From: Callorhinus ursinus
Taxonomy: Eukaryota; Chordata; Mammalia; Carnivora; Otariidae
Reading direction: 5' to 3'
DNA length: 64,000 nt
Assembly (NCBI RefSeq): GCF_003265705.1
Contig: NW_020312867.1
Span: forward strand, 8,841,228-8,905,227
The notes beneath the pieces are model-generated. The model had not been told where the DNA came from and ran no database searches. It was given only the letters and a program-made list of their open reading frames with translations. Numbering within the stretch: position 1 is the first letter of the stretch; each line of letters opens with the position of its first letter. Shown here piece by piece: positions 55,810-64,000 of the stretch. The position numbers and the translations under genes were made by a program.

Positions 55810-56265
55810 AGAGTCCGCACTTGAACTCAGGTCTCTCGGTGAGCGCCAAAGCAATCAGCTCTCTGTCCTGACGCCAGCCCTTGCATCACCAGCTTGCAGG
55901 GCACCCCCACCCAGAGGTGTTGGGGGAGGCTTGGCTCCACACAGCTGGGCTCAGCTCCTGGCACAGCCAGAGCCCCAGAGCCTGAGAACAGTGTTTAGGG
56001 CCTGACAGCTTGGTCCCACCCCTAAGGAGCTCAGGCGAGCTGCCTGCCTGCTTGCCTGCCAAGATACTTAGTTGCTGACTTCCCTTGGAAAGCACTAATT
56101 ACAGCATGGCTCCCCCAGGCCCTGGCTCCGTGATCTGTCACAGCCCCTCAGCTCCAGGGCACTGGCTGCAATCTCTGAGCCATGCTGTTGCCCCCTCTGC
56201 TCTCCCCTGGGCAGGGAGGACAGGAAACAGAAAGGTAGGCAGGACCCACCAACGGGAAGCTGGGA
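55810..56265. other. Intergenic DNA, nothing recognised
   Basis: No gene could be supported. Direct tgcctgcctgcttgcctgcc units lie at 56041-56060. Confidence 0.45.
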
Positions 56266-56269
56266 CTGG

Positions 56270-56420
56270 GCTCAGTGGTCCCCGGACCGCAGCATCAGCA
56301 TCGCCTGGGACCTTGTTAGAAATGCAAATTCTCAGGCCTTACCTAAGACCCACTGAATCAGAAACTCTGGGGCTGGAGCCCTGGGATCAACGTATGAACA
56401 ATCCTTCCAGATGACGACGA
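56270..56420 (+). mobile_element. MER5A-like DNA transposon
   Basis: Agcatcagcatcgcctggga ccttgttagaaatgcaaatt ctcagg and cactgaatcagaaactctgg are very close to consensus as I remember it. Confidence 0.92.
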
Positions 56421-56589
56421 TGCCTGCTCACCAGGAAAACCACAGTTCTGATTCCTGTGCAGCTATGGTGGAAAAGTGGGGTGCTGCGGAGAGGTGATTA
56501 TAAGTGGGGCGGTTTGAAGCACAGGTTCAGAGAAACCCCCCAGATCCAGGCTCTGCCGATTTCTTACCCCACCATCTTGGGCAGGTCAC

Positions 56590-56820
56590 TTTTTTTAACT
56601 GAATACATATTTACTGACAACCTGCTGTTTACTGTTGAAGGCCCTGGGGTTGCAGAAGGAAGAGAAAACAACAGCAATCAGCAATATCTTCTCCTATATT
56701 AACTCATCCCTTGCAAGAGACGTTTTAGGTATGCTTCTATTAATCCCCAGTCGGGGCAAGTGAGGCGCAGATGATCGAAGTAATTTGCCCCATGGCGAGT
56801 CTGAGCCACACAGGATGTGC
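56590..56820 (-). mobile_element. L2 terminus followed by MIR, both antisense
   Basis: Tacatatttactgacaacct gctg and ggccctggggttgcagaagg are reverse L2 (56590-56670). Ttaactcatcccttgcaaga, ttaatccccagtcggggcaa and gaagtaatttgccccatggc are reverse MIR (56690-56810). Confidence 0.7.
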
Positions 56821-56824
56821 CTCC

Positions 56825-57150
56825 AGAGCCAGGCACTGAGCCCACCCGGCTGGGCTGACCTGTGGCTCGTCAAGGAGATGGACTAGATGCCATAAAGACC
56901 CCCATCCCTGGCAGGTCATGCTGTGTGCCAGGAAGACAAAATAGAGCTAGGAAGGGGGTAGAGTGCTTTGGGGTTTGGAGAGGCGACTCTTTCAACAGGG
57001 TGGTCTGGCCAGGTCATCTGTGAGCAGAGACCTCTCTAAGGCAGCTTTTCTTTCTGTAAAAAGAAGGCACCATCCGAACCCCTCCTCGGTGTGGTCTGAA
57101 TATGTCACAAGAACATGCCTGTAAGGCAGAGTAGCTTCTGGACAAAGGGG
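56825..57150. other. Intergenic DNA, nothing recognised
   Basis: No element could be named. Confidence 0.45.
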
Positions 57151-57164
57151 ACCAGTTACCATCC

Positions 57165-57262
57165 AGAGCACTGAGTTCGAATCTTAACAGGCCCGGCCAC
57201 TCACTAGCTGCAAGTCACTCCATTCCTGTGAGCTTGGTTCGGGGGCTATGAAATGGCTGCCG
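57165..57262 (+). mobile_element. MIR, 3' part displaced by a SINE
   Basis: Gttcgaatcttaacaggccc ggccactcactagctgcaag tcactcc is sense MIR. A Can-SINE begins at its right edge. Confidence 0.72.
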
Positions 57263-57264
57263 GG

Positions 57265-57480
57265 GGGGGGGGCGCCTGGGTGGCTCAGTCATCAAGCGTC
57301 TGCCTTCGGCTCAGGTCATGATCCCAGGGTCCTGGGATCGAGCCCCGCATCGGGCTACCTGCTCGGCGGGAAGTCTGCTTCTCCCTCTCCCTCTGCCTGC
57401 CGCTCCCCCTGCTTGTGTTCTCTCTCTCTCTCTCTGACAAATAAATAAATAAAATCTTTAAAAAATAAAAAAATAAAAGA
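57265..57480 (+). mobile_element. Can-SINE
   Basis: This is a complete young SINE with an A-rich tail. The identical 14-base flanks aaatggctgccggg (57251-57264 and 57481-57494) are its target-site duplication. Confidence 0.97.
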
Positions 57481-57499
57481 AAATGGCTGCCGGGAGCCT

Positions 57500-58015
57500 T
57501 GCCCACAGCCCCACACAGGTCATGGAGCAGAGCCGGTGAGGTGAGGACACTCCGACTCCCTGCCCCCACCACGCTTGCTCGCCTGCTCACCCAGGAGCTC
57601 CTCTCTCCTGGGCAGTCGGTTCCGGGGGCCAGGTTGCCCCGGAGTCCTCCCTATTTTTATTTTTATTTTCCTGGCTCTCCAGCGGAGGCCTCTCTCTCCA
57701 AATGGTTCCTGTTGCTCCGAAAACAAGGTGGTTGGCAGCGCAGTCTCCTGACGGGCCCCATACAAAGGCAGCCTGGCAGGCCTGCCTGCTGATGCCAGCC
57801 CAGGGCTCCGGGAAAGAGCTGGGTCCCTGCAGTTTCTGGCATGCCCCGGCCGGTGGAGTGACCCTGTCCCGGTTGCTTTCTGCCTCTGGGGACACAGTGT
57901 TATTGCTGGGGCCTCGGTGAGATGACACATGACGCACATGGAGGGACCTGGCGCACACACGCAGGGTGTCCCGGGCACCTGCAGAGGCGAACTCCGGATT
58001 CACTCCCACCATGAG
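57500..58015. other. Intergenic DNA, nothing recognised
   Basis: Minus-strand frames of about 150 codons (57520-58030) overlap one another and have no domain or splice support. Confidence 0.45.
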
Positions 58016-58019
58016 ACTG

Positions 58020-58140
58020 TGACCCTTCATGCCAGCGTGGGCCTGGTTATTCCCATTTCACAGATGGAGAGACTGAGGCTCACCAAAAAAAAAAAAAGTT
58101 TCCCCGAGTCACACCAGTCAAATTGGCAAAGTCTTGGCTT
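58020..58140 (-). mobile_element. MIR fragment, antisense
   Basis: Tattcccatttcacagatgg agagactgaggctcacc, then an A13 run and cgagtcacaccag, are a reverse MIR core. Confidence 0.78.
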
Positions 58141-58144
58141 CGAA

Positions 58145-58495
58145 GCCCCTGATTCCTCCCCCCCCCCCGCAACCCCACCCCATGCTCCCTGGAGTCTTCT
58201 TTCCAGTGGACCATGGACAACAAGGGTAGGATGTCACCTAACTTCCAAAAAGGATCCCTCTGGCTGCTGAGCGGAGAATGGAGGGGAGAAGGGGGGCCGA
58301 GGGTGGCAGGAAGGTGCCCAGGTGGAGGCGCTGAGAAGTGGTTTGGTTCTGGATGTGCTGGGAAGGTAGAGCCAGGGATTGCAGACAGGATGCCGGTGGG
58401 GAGTGACGGAGAAGAGCAGAGCAGGCACCACTCGCGGGTGCCTGAAATCTGCCTCCCGAGTTTCCAGAGCAGGGAGGCTGCCTCTGGCTTCCCTT
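58145..58495. other. Intergenic DNA, nothing recognised
   Basis: A poly-C run lies at 58158-58168. Nothing else is recognised. Confidence 0.45.
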
Positions 58496-58499
58496 CTCA

Positions 58500-58795
58500 A
58501 ATCTTACAGTCTTCCCTCAAATATCACGTCCTCAGAGGCCTTCCCTGACCTGTCTCCTCTCATGGGCACTCCTGGGCCCCTTCCCTGCTTATTTTCCCCT
58601 GTAGCCTTACCCCCACCTTACTCGCTGAGCTGTTGGTTTGCCCCTGCTAGCAACTGTCAGCTCCTTGCAGACAGGGGTTTTTGTTTGGCTTTTTTTTCTC
58701 CCACTGCTGTATCCCCAGGGCCTAGCACAGTGCCTGGCACATGGTAGGTGCTTAATAAATATTGTTGCGTGCATGAATGAAGGGTGGTTCGATTT
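58500..58795 (+). mobile_element. L2 3' end, sense
   Basis: Ctcaaatatcacgtcctcag aggccttccctgacc, cactgctgtatccccagggc and gtgcctggcacatggtaggt gcttaataaatattg, ending gcatgaatgaa, are close to consensus. Confidence 0.95.
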
Positions 58796-58799
58796 TAAT

Positions 58800-59465
58800 C
58801 CAGGGCAACCCAGGACGTCTCCTCTGGAGGTTGCTGATTCACCTCAATTATCTGCCATAATCTCTCCGTGTGACCTCGGGCAAACTGTCCCCCAACCTCA
58901 GCATACCCAGCTGCCTATTGGTCTCAATGACCTCCCAGCCCTGACAGTGAAGGGCGATTTTTCTGTGGTGGCTGGACCAGGAGAACAGGGCCAGACCCCC
59001 TCCTGGGGCAGAAGGGAGGATGAAGCCCCCCCACCCCACGCCCACCCCGGGGCAGCCCTGCTGGCTGCCTTTGCCAAAGGTGCACTATATAAATAGCAGG
59101 TGGTTCAATTATTATCCTTCCTAATCCGAGGCTTTCTAATCCTGGGCAGGTCTGTGTGTGTATGTGCTGGGGAACGGTGAATGGCAGAGCCTTCTGGAAG
59201 CCCAGGCCAGGAGACGGCCTGGTCTCTGACCTTCAGCAGCAGTTCTTGCCCTCTCCTTGCACCCCAGAAGGATTCGAATGATGGATTTTCCCAGGAGCCT
59301 CAGCTGGCCACCTTCATGGTCTTGGCCAGATGTGGCCTGCAGAGTCGGAGATTCCCTACCGCCTACCTCAGATATGAGGAGGACCCCAAAACCACCTCCT
59401 CGTTGGTGTTCTGATTCCATGCTCCCCTCCCTCAAGCCCACCCTCCAGTCTCCACCAGAGTGGCC
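58800..59465. other. Intergenic DNA, nothing recognised
   Basis: A MIR-like phrase (ccgtgtgacctcgggcaaac) lies at 58866-58885. The 180-codon minus-strand frame (59136-59678) overlaps an L2 copy at one end and is not called. Confidence 0.5.
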
Positions 59466-59469
59466 TCTT

Positions 59470-59850
59470 AAAACACATAAAACAGACCATGGCGCTTCCC
59501 TGCTTAATACCCTCCCATGATTTCCTAGCTGTAGGATACAGGCAGGCTTTTTACTAAGATCTGCAAGGCCCCGGGGCTGGACCAGCATCTCCCATCTTCG
59601 CTTATTCCTCTCTGGCCAGGCCTTCATGCGTGCTGCTCCCTCCTCCTGGAATGGCAAGTCTTCACCTTGTTGCCCCATCTGGCTCTCGGCTCCCAGCGTC
59701 TCAGGAAGGCCCCGTGCTTATCTGAATGAGCCCTCATTTCTCCCTGTCTACGCTCAGTCTTCTGTTGTTCACGAATTATTTCTACTTGTCTATTTACCTG
59801 TCTCCCCACTAGCATGTAAATTCCTAGCCTAGGTCACTGCTGTACCTCCC
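59470..59850 (+). mobile_element. L2 3' region, sense
   Basis: Accatggcgcttccctgctt aataccctcccatgatttcc, ctgctccctcctcctggaat and ccccactagcatgtaaattc follow the sense L2 order. Confidence 0.88.
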
Positions 59851-59944
59851 ACACCCAAAGGAAAGAAAATCCCCCTGCACTTCAAATACTGCTCAGAACC
59901 TTGTGGGCTCCCAAGGACCATTGTCAAGCAGTTTACTTACTTAT

Positions 59945-60180
59945 CAAAGTGCCGTGTAGCACTTGGTACATGCTAGGCACTTTTTGAAGTGCCGCACAAA
60001 TATGAATTCATCTAATCCTCGCACCAGCCTTTTTAGGTTGATCCTCCTGTTAGCCTCATTAATGGCAGGTGAGGAAGCTGGGGCACAGAAATGGTAAGGT
60101 ATTTTCTCAAGTCTATACAATCAGAAGAGATGGGTGGCAGGATTAGAACCCAGGGAGCCTGGTCCATGCTCTCAACAGGT
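59945..60180 (-). mobile_element. MIR, antisense, nearly full length
   Basis: Tggtacatgctaggcacttt, gaattcatctaatcctcgca and ggaagctggggcacagaaat are in order, with gattagaacccagggagcct at the end. Confidence 0.9.
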
Positions 60181-60264
60181 GTACCCGGCCTGCTTCTCTG
60201 TCTTAGCACAATGCCAGGACCCGGCATTGACAGGGAGGCTGGGGTGGGGTCGCTCTGCAAAGGT

Positions 60265-60420
60265 CTTCAGCCTGGAAATCAGGGATTAAAATCTTTTTTT
60301 TACCCCAGGACTTGCTGTGTGGCCTTAGGCAAGTCCACTCCCTCTCTGGGCCTCAACTCCCTCTGTATTTACAGGGCTGGCCCTTCCTCCACCTTGCTTC
60401 ATTCATATACTCCTATAGGC
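60265..60420 (+). mobile_element. MIR
   Basis: Acttgctgtgtggccttagg caagtccactccctctctgg gcctcaactccctctgta is a sense MIR. Confidence 0.82.
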
Positions 60421-60424
60421 CTTG

Positions 60425-61050
60425 TGAAGCAAAATTGGTTATAGCTTATTTCCAAGCCCCAATCCCTCCATTTAGCAGAGGGTCTTGGACTCTTCTGCCG
60501 CCTACTGTCTGGTACCTCCCTTTGCCAGGTGACCAGGGCATCCCCACTCCCTAGCACTGATCTGGCTGCTGTTGAGGACACAGCTTTCTTTCAAGGAAAA
60601 AGAGTGACAGAGACCGAGAGGCGGGGAGAGTGGTTTCACCAGGAGGCTCTGTCCTCTGTCTCTAAGCCCCTTGCCCCTGCTCTCCTTTCCCCTCATCTTC
60701 CCCCCTGCCTGTCATTTTCTGAGAGCCCAGGCCTTCAAGCCCCACCTCTTCCCCGCACCCCTGCCTGGGCCTTCTGCACCCCCTGAATCGCCCCTGCCTG
60801 ACACAGAGGCACCTGGCCAAGAGCCCACTGCCCCCAGGGGATGCCCGGACCCTTCCCCTCTGGTTTCTCGGCCACAACCCCCCCTTCTCTCTCCCTCTCC
60901 TCCCTGCTTCCCTGCGCCTCTTTTCCAGGCAGTACTGAAGTCCTTCCTACACACACGCTATTTTTGTACCATCACTCTCTCCTTCCTCTCCCCCTTCCCC
61001 CTACATTCACTTACTTCCTGCTTTTCCTTCACCTCGGCCCAGCTCTGAAA
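60425..61050. other. Proximal upstream flank of SIRPA, pyrimidine-rich
   Basis: From about 60660 to 61040 the + strand is rich in C and T (cctcatcttcccccctgcct and similar). No exon is recognised. The 125-codon plus and 80-codon minus frames here are composition effects. Confidence 0.5.
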
Positions 61051-61079
61051 GAACCGGGCCCCTCGGGCGCGCGCGTCCA

Positions 61080-61422
61080 CCCCCCCACCCCCGCCAGAGG
61101 GGCCTTCAGCTTTGGGGGCCAGGGGCAGGGCCACTCAGGGAGGGGCAGAAGGCAGACACCCCCGCCCCGTGCCCCCTCTCCCGTGCCGCCTCCAGCCGCT
61201 CGCCAGCCGGCGGGAAGCCGGGACTAACCGCGGCCCCGAGTCCGGAGGCGGGGGGGAAGGAGGCCGGCCGCAACTTCCCCAGTCCACCTTAAGAGGACGA
61301 TGTAGCCGGCTCGCCGCGCTGACCTTAGAAAAACAAGTTTGCGCAAAGTGGAGCGGGGGCCCCGGCCTCTGGGCAGCCCCGGCGGCGCTCCCACTGCCTC
61401 CCAGCCCTCGCCGGCGGCGCAG
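61080..61422 (+). other. SIRPA: Candidate non-coding first exon of SIRPA (donor at 61422/61423)
   Basis: A possible splice donor CAG|GTCCGA ends this segment. The part from about 61270 to 61352 (caacttcccc ... gcgcaaagtgg) is much less GC-rich than its surroundings and resembles my recollection of the 5'UTR of human SIRPA transcripts, which I could not verify here. The donor matches consensus poorly after GT. The left edge is arbitrary. The only ATG in it is followed at once by TAG (61300-61305). Confidence 0.45.
61339..61346. promoter_or_regulatory. Perfect palindromic C/EBP consensus in the SIRPA island
   Basis: TTGCGCAA is the full symmetrical C/EBP dimer site. It sits in the AT-richer block of the CpG island. 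C/EBP factors drive myeloid genes and SIRPA is strongly expressed in myeloid cells, so a regulatory role is plausible but inferred. Confidence 0.5.
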
Positions 61423-61799
61423 GTCCGAACGCGGCGGGCGAGCGGAGCGGAGCTGGGGCCCGGGGCCCGGGGCCCGGGGAGCGGAGAGGGAGCGGCGCGG
61501 GCGCGCGAACTGGCACATTGTTGCAGCCGGCGGCCCGTCCGGTCCCGGGCGCTCGCGGGGCGCGCCGGCGGCGGGGATCGCGGGGCCGCTCCCCGGGCTG
61601 CAGCCGCGGGCCTCGGCTGGGGAGCTGGGCCCGCCGCGCGGGCTAGGGGGCGACGCAGCCCTCTGCCTCCCCCCTCCTTCCCCCCCCCCCCCCGGGCGCG
61701 CGGCTGGCGGGCTACAGTGGGCTGGCGGGCCCGAGCCCAGCAGCCTCCCCGGGCTGGCTGGAAGGAGGGAGGCGGGGAGGGCAGGCGGGAGGGGGGCCG

Positions 61800-61892
61800 G
61801 GCTACCAGGAGGGCGGGGGCAGCGGCCGGGACTGCGGGCAGGGAGAGAGCCGAGCTGAGCCGCCGGCGCCGCGAGGAGCCCGGGCGGGGCAG
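61800..61892 (+). other. SIRPA: Candidate alternative first-exon 3' end (donor at 61892/61893)
   Basis: The sequence gggcggggcag|gtgggc at 61882-61898 is a second, stronger-looking CAG|GT donor inside the island, 0.5 kb upstream of the acceptor at 62421. The left edge is arbitrary. It may mark an alternative non-coding first exon or be a chance match in G-rich DNA. Confidence 0.3.
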
Positions 61893-62004
61893 GTGGGCAG
61901 CGGCGGGGGCGGCGCGGCGGGGCTCGGCGGGCTGCCCCTCGCCCCTGCGCGCGCGGTCCTGCTCTCTCCCGCGCTGGCGGCCGCGATCTGCGCGCTGCCT
62001 CGCT

Positions 62005-62080
62005 CACTCCTCTCCCGCTCGCTCTCTCTCCCTCTTTCTCTCTTTCCCCCTCTTCCCCTCTCCCCCTCTCTCGCCTCTCG
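62005..62080 (+). repeat. Polypyrimidine (CT-rich) tract in the SIRPA island
   Basis: The + strand is almost purely C and T here (runs such as ctctctctccctctttctct), giving strong strand asymmetry in an otherwise GC-balanced island. Such tracts can bind GAGA/MAZ-type factors or form triplex DNA. No function is shown. Confidence 0.7.
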
Positions 62081-62400
62081 GTGTGTCTGGCTCTCCGCCT
62101 GGCTCCCTCGGGTCTGTTTCTCTCTCCTGCCGCCTCTCCCTGGCCGTTCCCTGGCTTTATCTCTCGCGCGCTCGGGGTCTCTCCCCCTCTCCGTCTCTCG
62201 ATCTCTCGGGGTGGGGGGGGGGTCCCTCCGAAAATCGCGGCGGTGACGGCGGCTACTAAGCCGCTCCAGGCGCCTGTTCCGGGGAGGTGGGGGGGTAGGG
62301 AAGCCCGGCCGGGAGGGGAGGTTGGGGGGGGAGAGAAGGGGGGAGCCTTAGTCATTTCCCCGCTCCAGCCTGCGCCCGCCCGAGCGCGCACTCACCGCCG

Positions 62401-62430
62401 CTCTCCCTCCTCGCTCCGCAGCCGCGGCCC
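62401..62430 (+). other. SIRPA: 3' splice site and 5'UTR part of the SIRPA coding exon
   Basis: A pyrimidine-rich run (62401-62419) ends in CGCAG at 62421, a good splice acceptor. The nine bases ccgcggccc then lead to the start codon. This implies that at least one non-coding exon is spliced on from upstream. A transcript initiating further upstream and reading straight through is the alternative. Confidence 0.75.
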
Positions 62431-62509
62431 ATGGAGCCCGCCGGCCCGGCCCCTGGCCGCCTCGGGCCGCTGCTCTGCCTGCTGCTCGCCGCGTCCTGCG
62501 CCTGGACAG
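62431..62509 (+). CDS. SIRPA: SIRPA first coding exon (signal peptide), partial gene
   Basis: This is the first coding exon of signal regulatory protein alpha, an inhibitory type I membrane receptor of macrophages, dendritic cells and neurons that binds CD47 and signals through cytoplasmic ITIMs to SHP-1/SHP-2. The 26 complete codons begin MEPAGPAPGR, followed by a leucine/alanine/cysteine-rich core (residues 11-24) ending CAWT. This is the known SIRPA leader, which human SIRPA ends CAWS from memory. SIRPB1 and SIRPG leaders begin MPVPASW, so those paralogues are excluded. The start is fixed by the context gcggcccATGG. The exon stops after the first base of codon 27 (phase 1), typical of the junction between a leader exon and an Ig-domain exon. 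Signal-peptide cleavage and all Ig, transmembrane and ITIM exons lie beyond the window. No in-frame damage is seen. A closely related SIRPA-like duplicate cannot be excluded from this exon alone. Confidence 0.93.
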
Positions 62510-62624
62510 GTAAGCACCCCTGTTCCCCGCCGCTGCCGTCCCCCAGCTGCGGGCCCAGACCTGTCAGAGCGCCACTGGGAGCCACTGGGCTAATGTCCAG
62601 CAGTAGTAAGGGGAGACACGTCTG

Positions 62625-62700
62625 TAACCGGGGTTACAGATGCAGAAACTGAGGCCCAGAGAGGGCCAGCCACTTGCCCAAGGTCACACAGCCATGGATA
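62625..62700 (-). mobile_element. MIR core, antisense, in the SIRPA intron
   Basis: Ggttacagatgcagaaactg aggcccagagag and acttgcccaaggtcacacag ccatgg form a reverse MIR. Confidence 0.88.
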
Positions 62701-62734
62701 GGACCCACTCTCCCTCTCTCCGTTGACTCTGATT

Positions 62735-62830
62735 GTGTGGGCATTGTGCTGGGCACCTTGCTGGGCACTGGGACATACCCAGATGAGTTGGTCCACCCAG
62801 CCCCTGCCCAATCTGATGGGGGAGGCAGGC
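62735..62830 (-). mobile_element. L2 fragment, antisense, in the SIRPA intron (probable)
   Basis: Attgtgctgggcaccttgct gggcactgggacatacccag resembles a reverse L2 terminus. Confidence 0.5.
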
Positions 62831-64000
62831 TGTCAGCAGGTTTCAGAGCTAGGTGCCCCTGGCTTCTCTGGAAGCTCTTTTCCTGGACTTATGCTTTTCG
62901 CTTGTCTGACTTCAGGGTTTGAGAGGAGGGGGTCGGGGCAGAGGTCCCCCAGGTACTGCCTGGAAGGGAACAGAAACAGGCTGTTGCAATTAGGGAAGAG
63001 TGAGCTCTCCCTCTGGTGCCCAAGCAACACGGTGTTGGTGTGTGTATGGGAGAGAGAGAGAGGAAGGGAGGCCGCAGTAACTCTGGGGTGAGCTGCTGTG
63101 ATCAACAGATCCTGATGCGAAAGCACGAAAGCATGGGTGGATTGTCCCTGTGCTTGCCAAAGCCTCTGGCTGGATGGTCTGCTCCTTGCTGTTCTCCGGC
63201 TCCCCCACTTCCTCCTGCCTGCCTTCCCTGGGCTTCCAGGCAGCTCCCTGCAGTTCAGGTGCTCTGTGGGGCTGTTACCTGTGGCTCTGAGCATGTCTTT
63301 TTGTTGGCCTACATCAAACACCTGGCTGTCTCCAGCAGGCAGGCTCTGAAGGCTACCTTGTGTGTTCGCCAAGGGGTGAGGTCACCATTCAGGAGTCCTG
63401 CTTCTTAAGGGGTTTTGCAAAACCATGGGTCTCCTGGGAGGGCACAGGCGGCAGGGTAAGGGCTTTAAAGAAGTTGGGATGGGGGAGAAGAATGGGGAAT
63501 CTTGTTTTTTGTCTCCTTGAAGCTGTGTTGTAGGCCGAGGGGTCTGCGCTATCCTCCTCAAGGAGGAAGGTAAAGATGAGCTCAGTACCCACTCCCCCCC
63601 CCCCGCCTTTTGCATTTGCCTAGAGACTGGTAACCATCTGATAGCAGTGAGGAAGGGAGAACTAGCAAAGAGTGGGTGGAGGGAGAAGTGGGGGTGGACA
63701 ACAGCTTCTCTCTGCCCTGCAGTTTCCCCAGAACCCCAGGAATCTACGTAGGCATCCCCCACCCCACCCCGGGTCTTCCCATTAGGTTTGGGTCCTGGCT
63801 GGATGGAAATAAGCACTGATACATTTCATGTCTGCCTGGTGAGTGGCGTCTCCAATCTGATCTGCTCCTTCCTGCCCGAGCCAGCCATTTACACCCCGCA
63901 AAAGTCCTAGTTCCTGCCCCACATCCTTCCTGGATCTGGCCTGGAAATGCACAAGTGTCTCTCACAAGTACTTCATTTTCCTGAAACAGGGAACTGGGCC

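Larger units (their letters stand above)
61050..62500 (+). promoter_or_regulatory. SIRPA: CpG island promoter of SIRPA
   Basis: Composition changes sharply near 61,050 from ordinary mammalian DNA to very GC-rich, CpG-dense sequence that runs to just past the first coding exon. GGGCGG-like boxes, GGGGCCC repeats and a poly-C run (61680-61692) are visible, and no convincing TATA box is seen. This suits dispersed initiation from a TATA-less promoter. The exact transcription start cannot be placed from sequence alone. Confidence 0.85.
62510..64000 (+). other. SIRPA: SIRPA intron following the leader exon (start only)
   Basis: The intron opens with the donor ACAG|GTAAGC at 62510, a strong match to the consensus, and its acceptor is outside the window. 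It contains an antisense MIR fragment (62625-62700), a probable antisense L2 fragment (62735-62830), a short GT/GA-rich tract (63035-63065) and a poly-C run (63594-63604). No SIRP Ig-domain exon appears before 64000, consistent with the long first intron usual for this gene. Confidence 0.85.

Noticed and set aside
61112..62259. Plus-strand frames of 248 and 306 codons in the island.
   Set aside because: They lack ATG starts (they begin at TTG), are low-complexity Gly/Ala/Arg-rich, and precede the well-supported SIRPA start.
61135..62391. A 418-codon open frame on the minus strand across the SIRPA CpG island.
   Set aside because: It is kept open by extreme GC content, is rich in Pro, Arg, Ala and Gly, shows no domain, and overlaps equally long plus-strand frames. 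Typical of CpG islands.

Overview
The window reads as nuclear DNA of a carnivoran mammal, most likely a caniform of the bear/seal/weasel group. The evidence is several young copies of the carnivore tRNA-Lys-derived SINE (Can-SINE, SINEC type, starting with a GGCGCCTGGGTGGCTCAG-like box A region, with a TC-rich tract and an AATAAATAAA tail) and a 5'-truncated carnivore-type L1. Abundant ancient mammalian repeats (MIR, L2, MER5A-like, old L1) lie between them. No bacterial or viral gene organisation is present. A run of exactly 100 N at 14712-14811 is an assembly gap.

The only gene I can support lies at the right end on the + strand. A CpG island of about 1.4 kb (about 61,050-62,500) carries the first coding exon of SIRPA (signal regulatory protein alpha, the CD47 receptor of myeloid cells and neurons). 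This exon has a 3' splice site at 62420-62421, a start codon at 62431 in good Kozak context, a hydrophobic signal peptide and a phase-1 GTAAGC donor at 62510. The rest of the window, 62510-64000, is the beginning of the next intron. One or more non-coding first exons probably lie in the island. Two CAG|GT donors are visible (61422/61423 and 61892/61893), and a less GC-rich block at about 61270-61352 holds a perfect palindromic C/EBP consensus and an ATG-TAG start-stop element.

The roughly 61 kb upstream of the island shows no convincing protein-coding exon, tRNA, rRNA or other RNA gene. It is ordinary gene-poor DNA built from layers of retroposons. Many MIR and L2 copies occur in both orientations, with DNA-transposon (MER5A-like) fragments and old L1 3' ends. 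Younger insertions interrupt older ones: Can-SINEs inside L2 or MER5A, an L1 inside L2 with a 16-bp target-site duplication, and a SINE next to a 5'-truncated SINE sharing one target-site duplication. CATC, CA, TC, poly-G and poly-A simple repeats are scattered throughout. The long open frames in this stretch and on both strands of the CpG island are chance or GC-driven frames and are not annotated.

Repeat-family names come from recognising consensus motifs by eye, so boundaries of old repeats are approximate (tens of bases). I did not find a new biological system. The observations most worth checking are the promoter features of SIRPA, a tandem octamer site at 24405-24422, a family-unresolved interspersed repeat present three times, and the nested-insertion histories.
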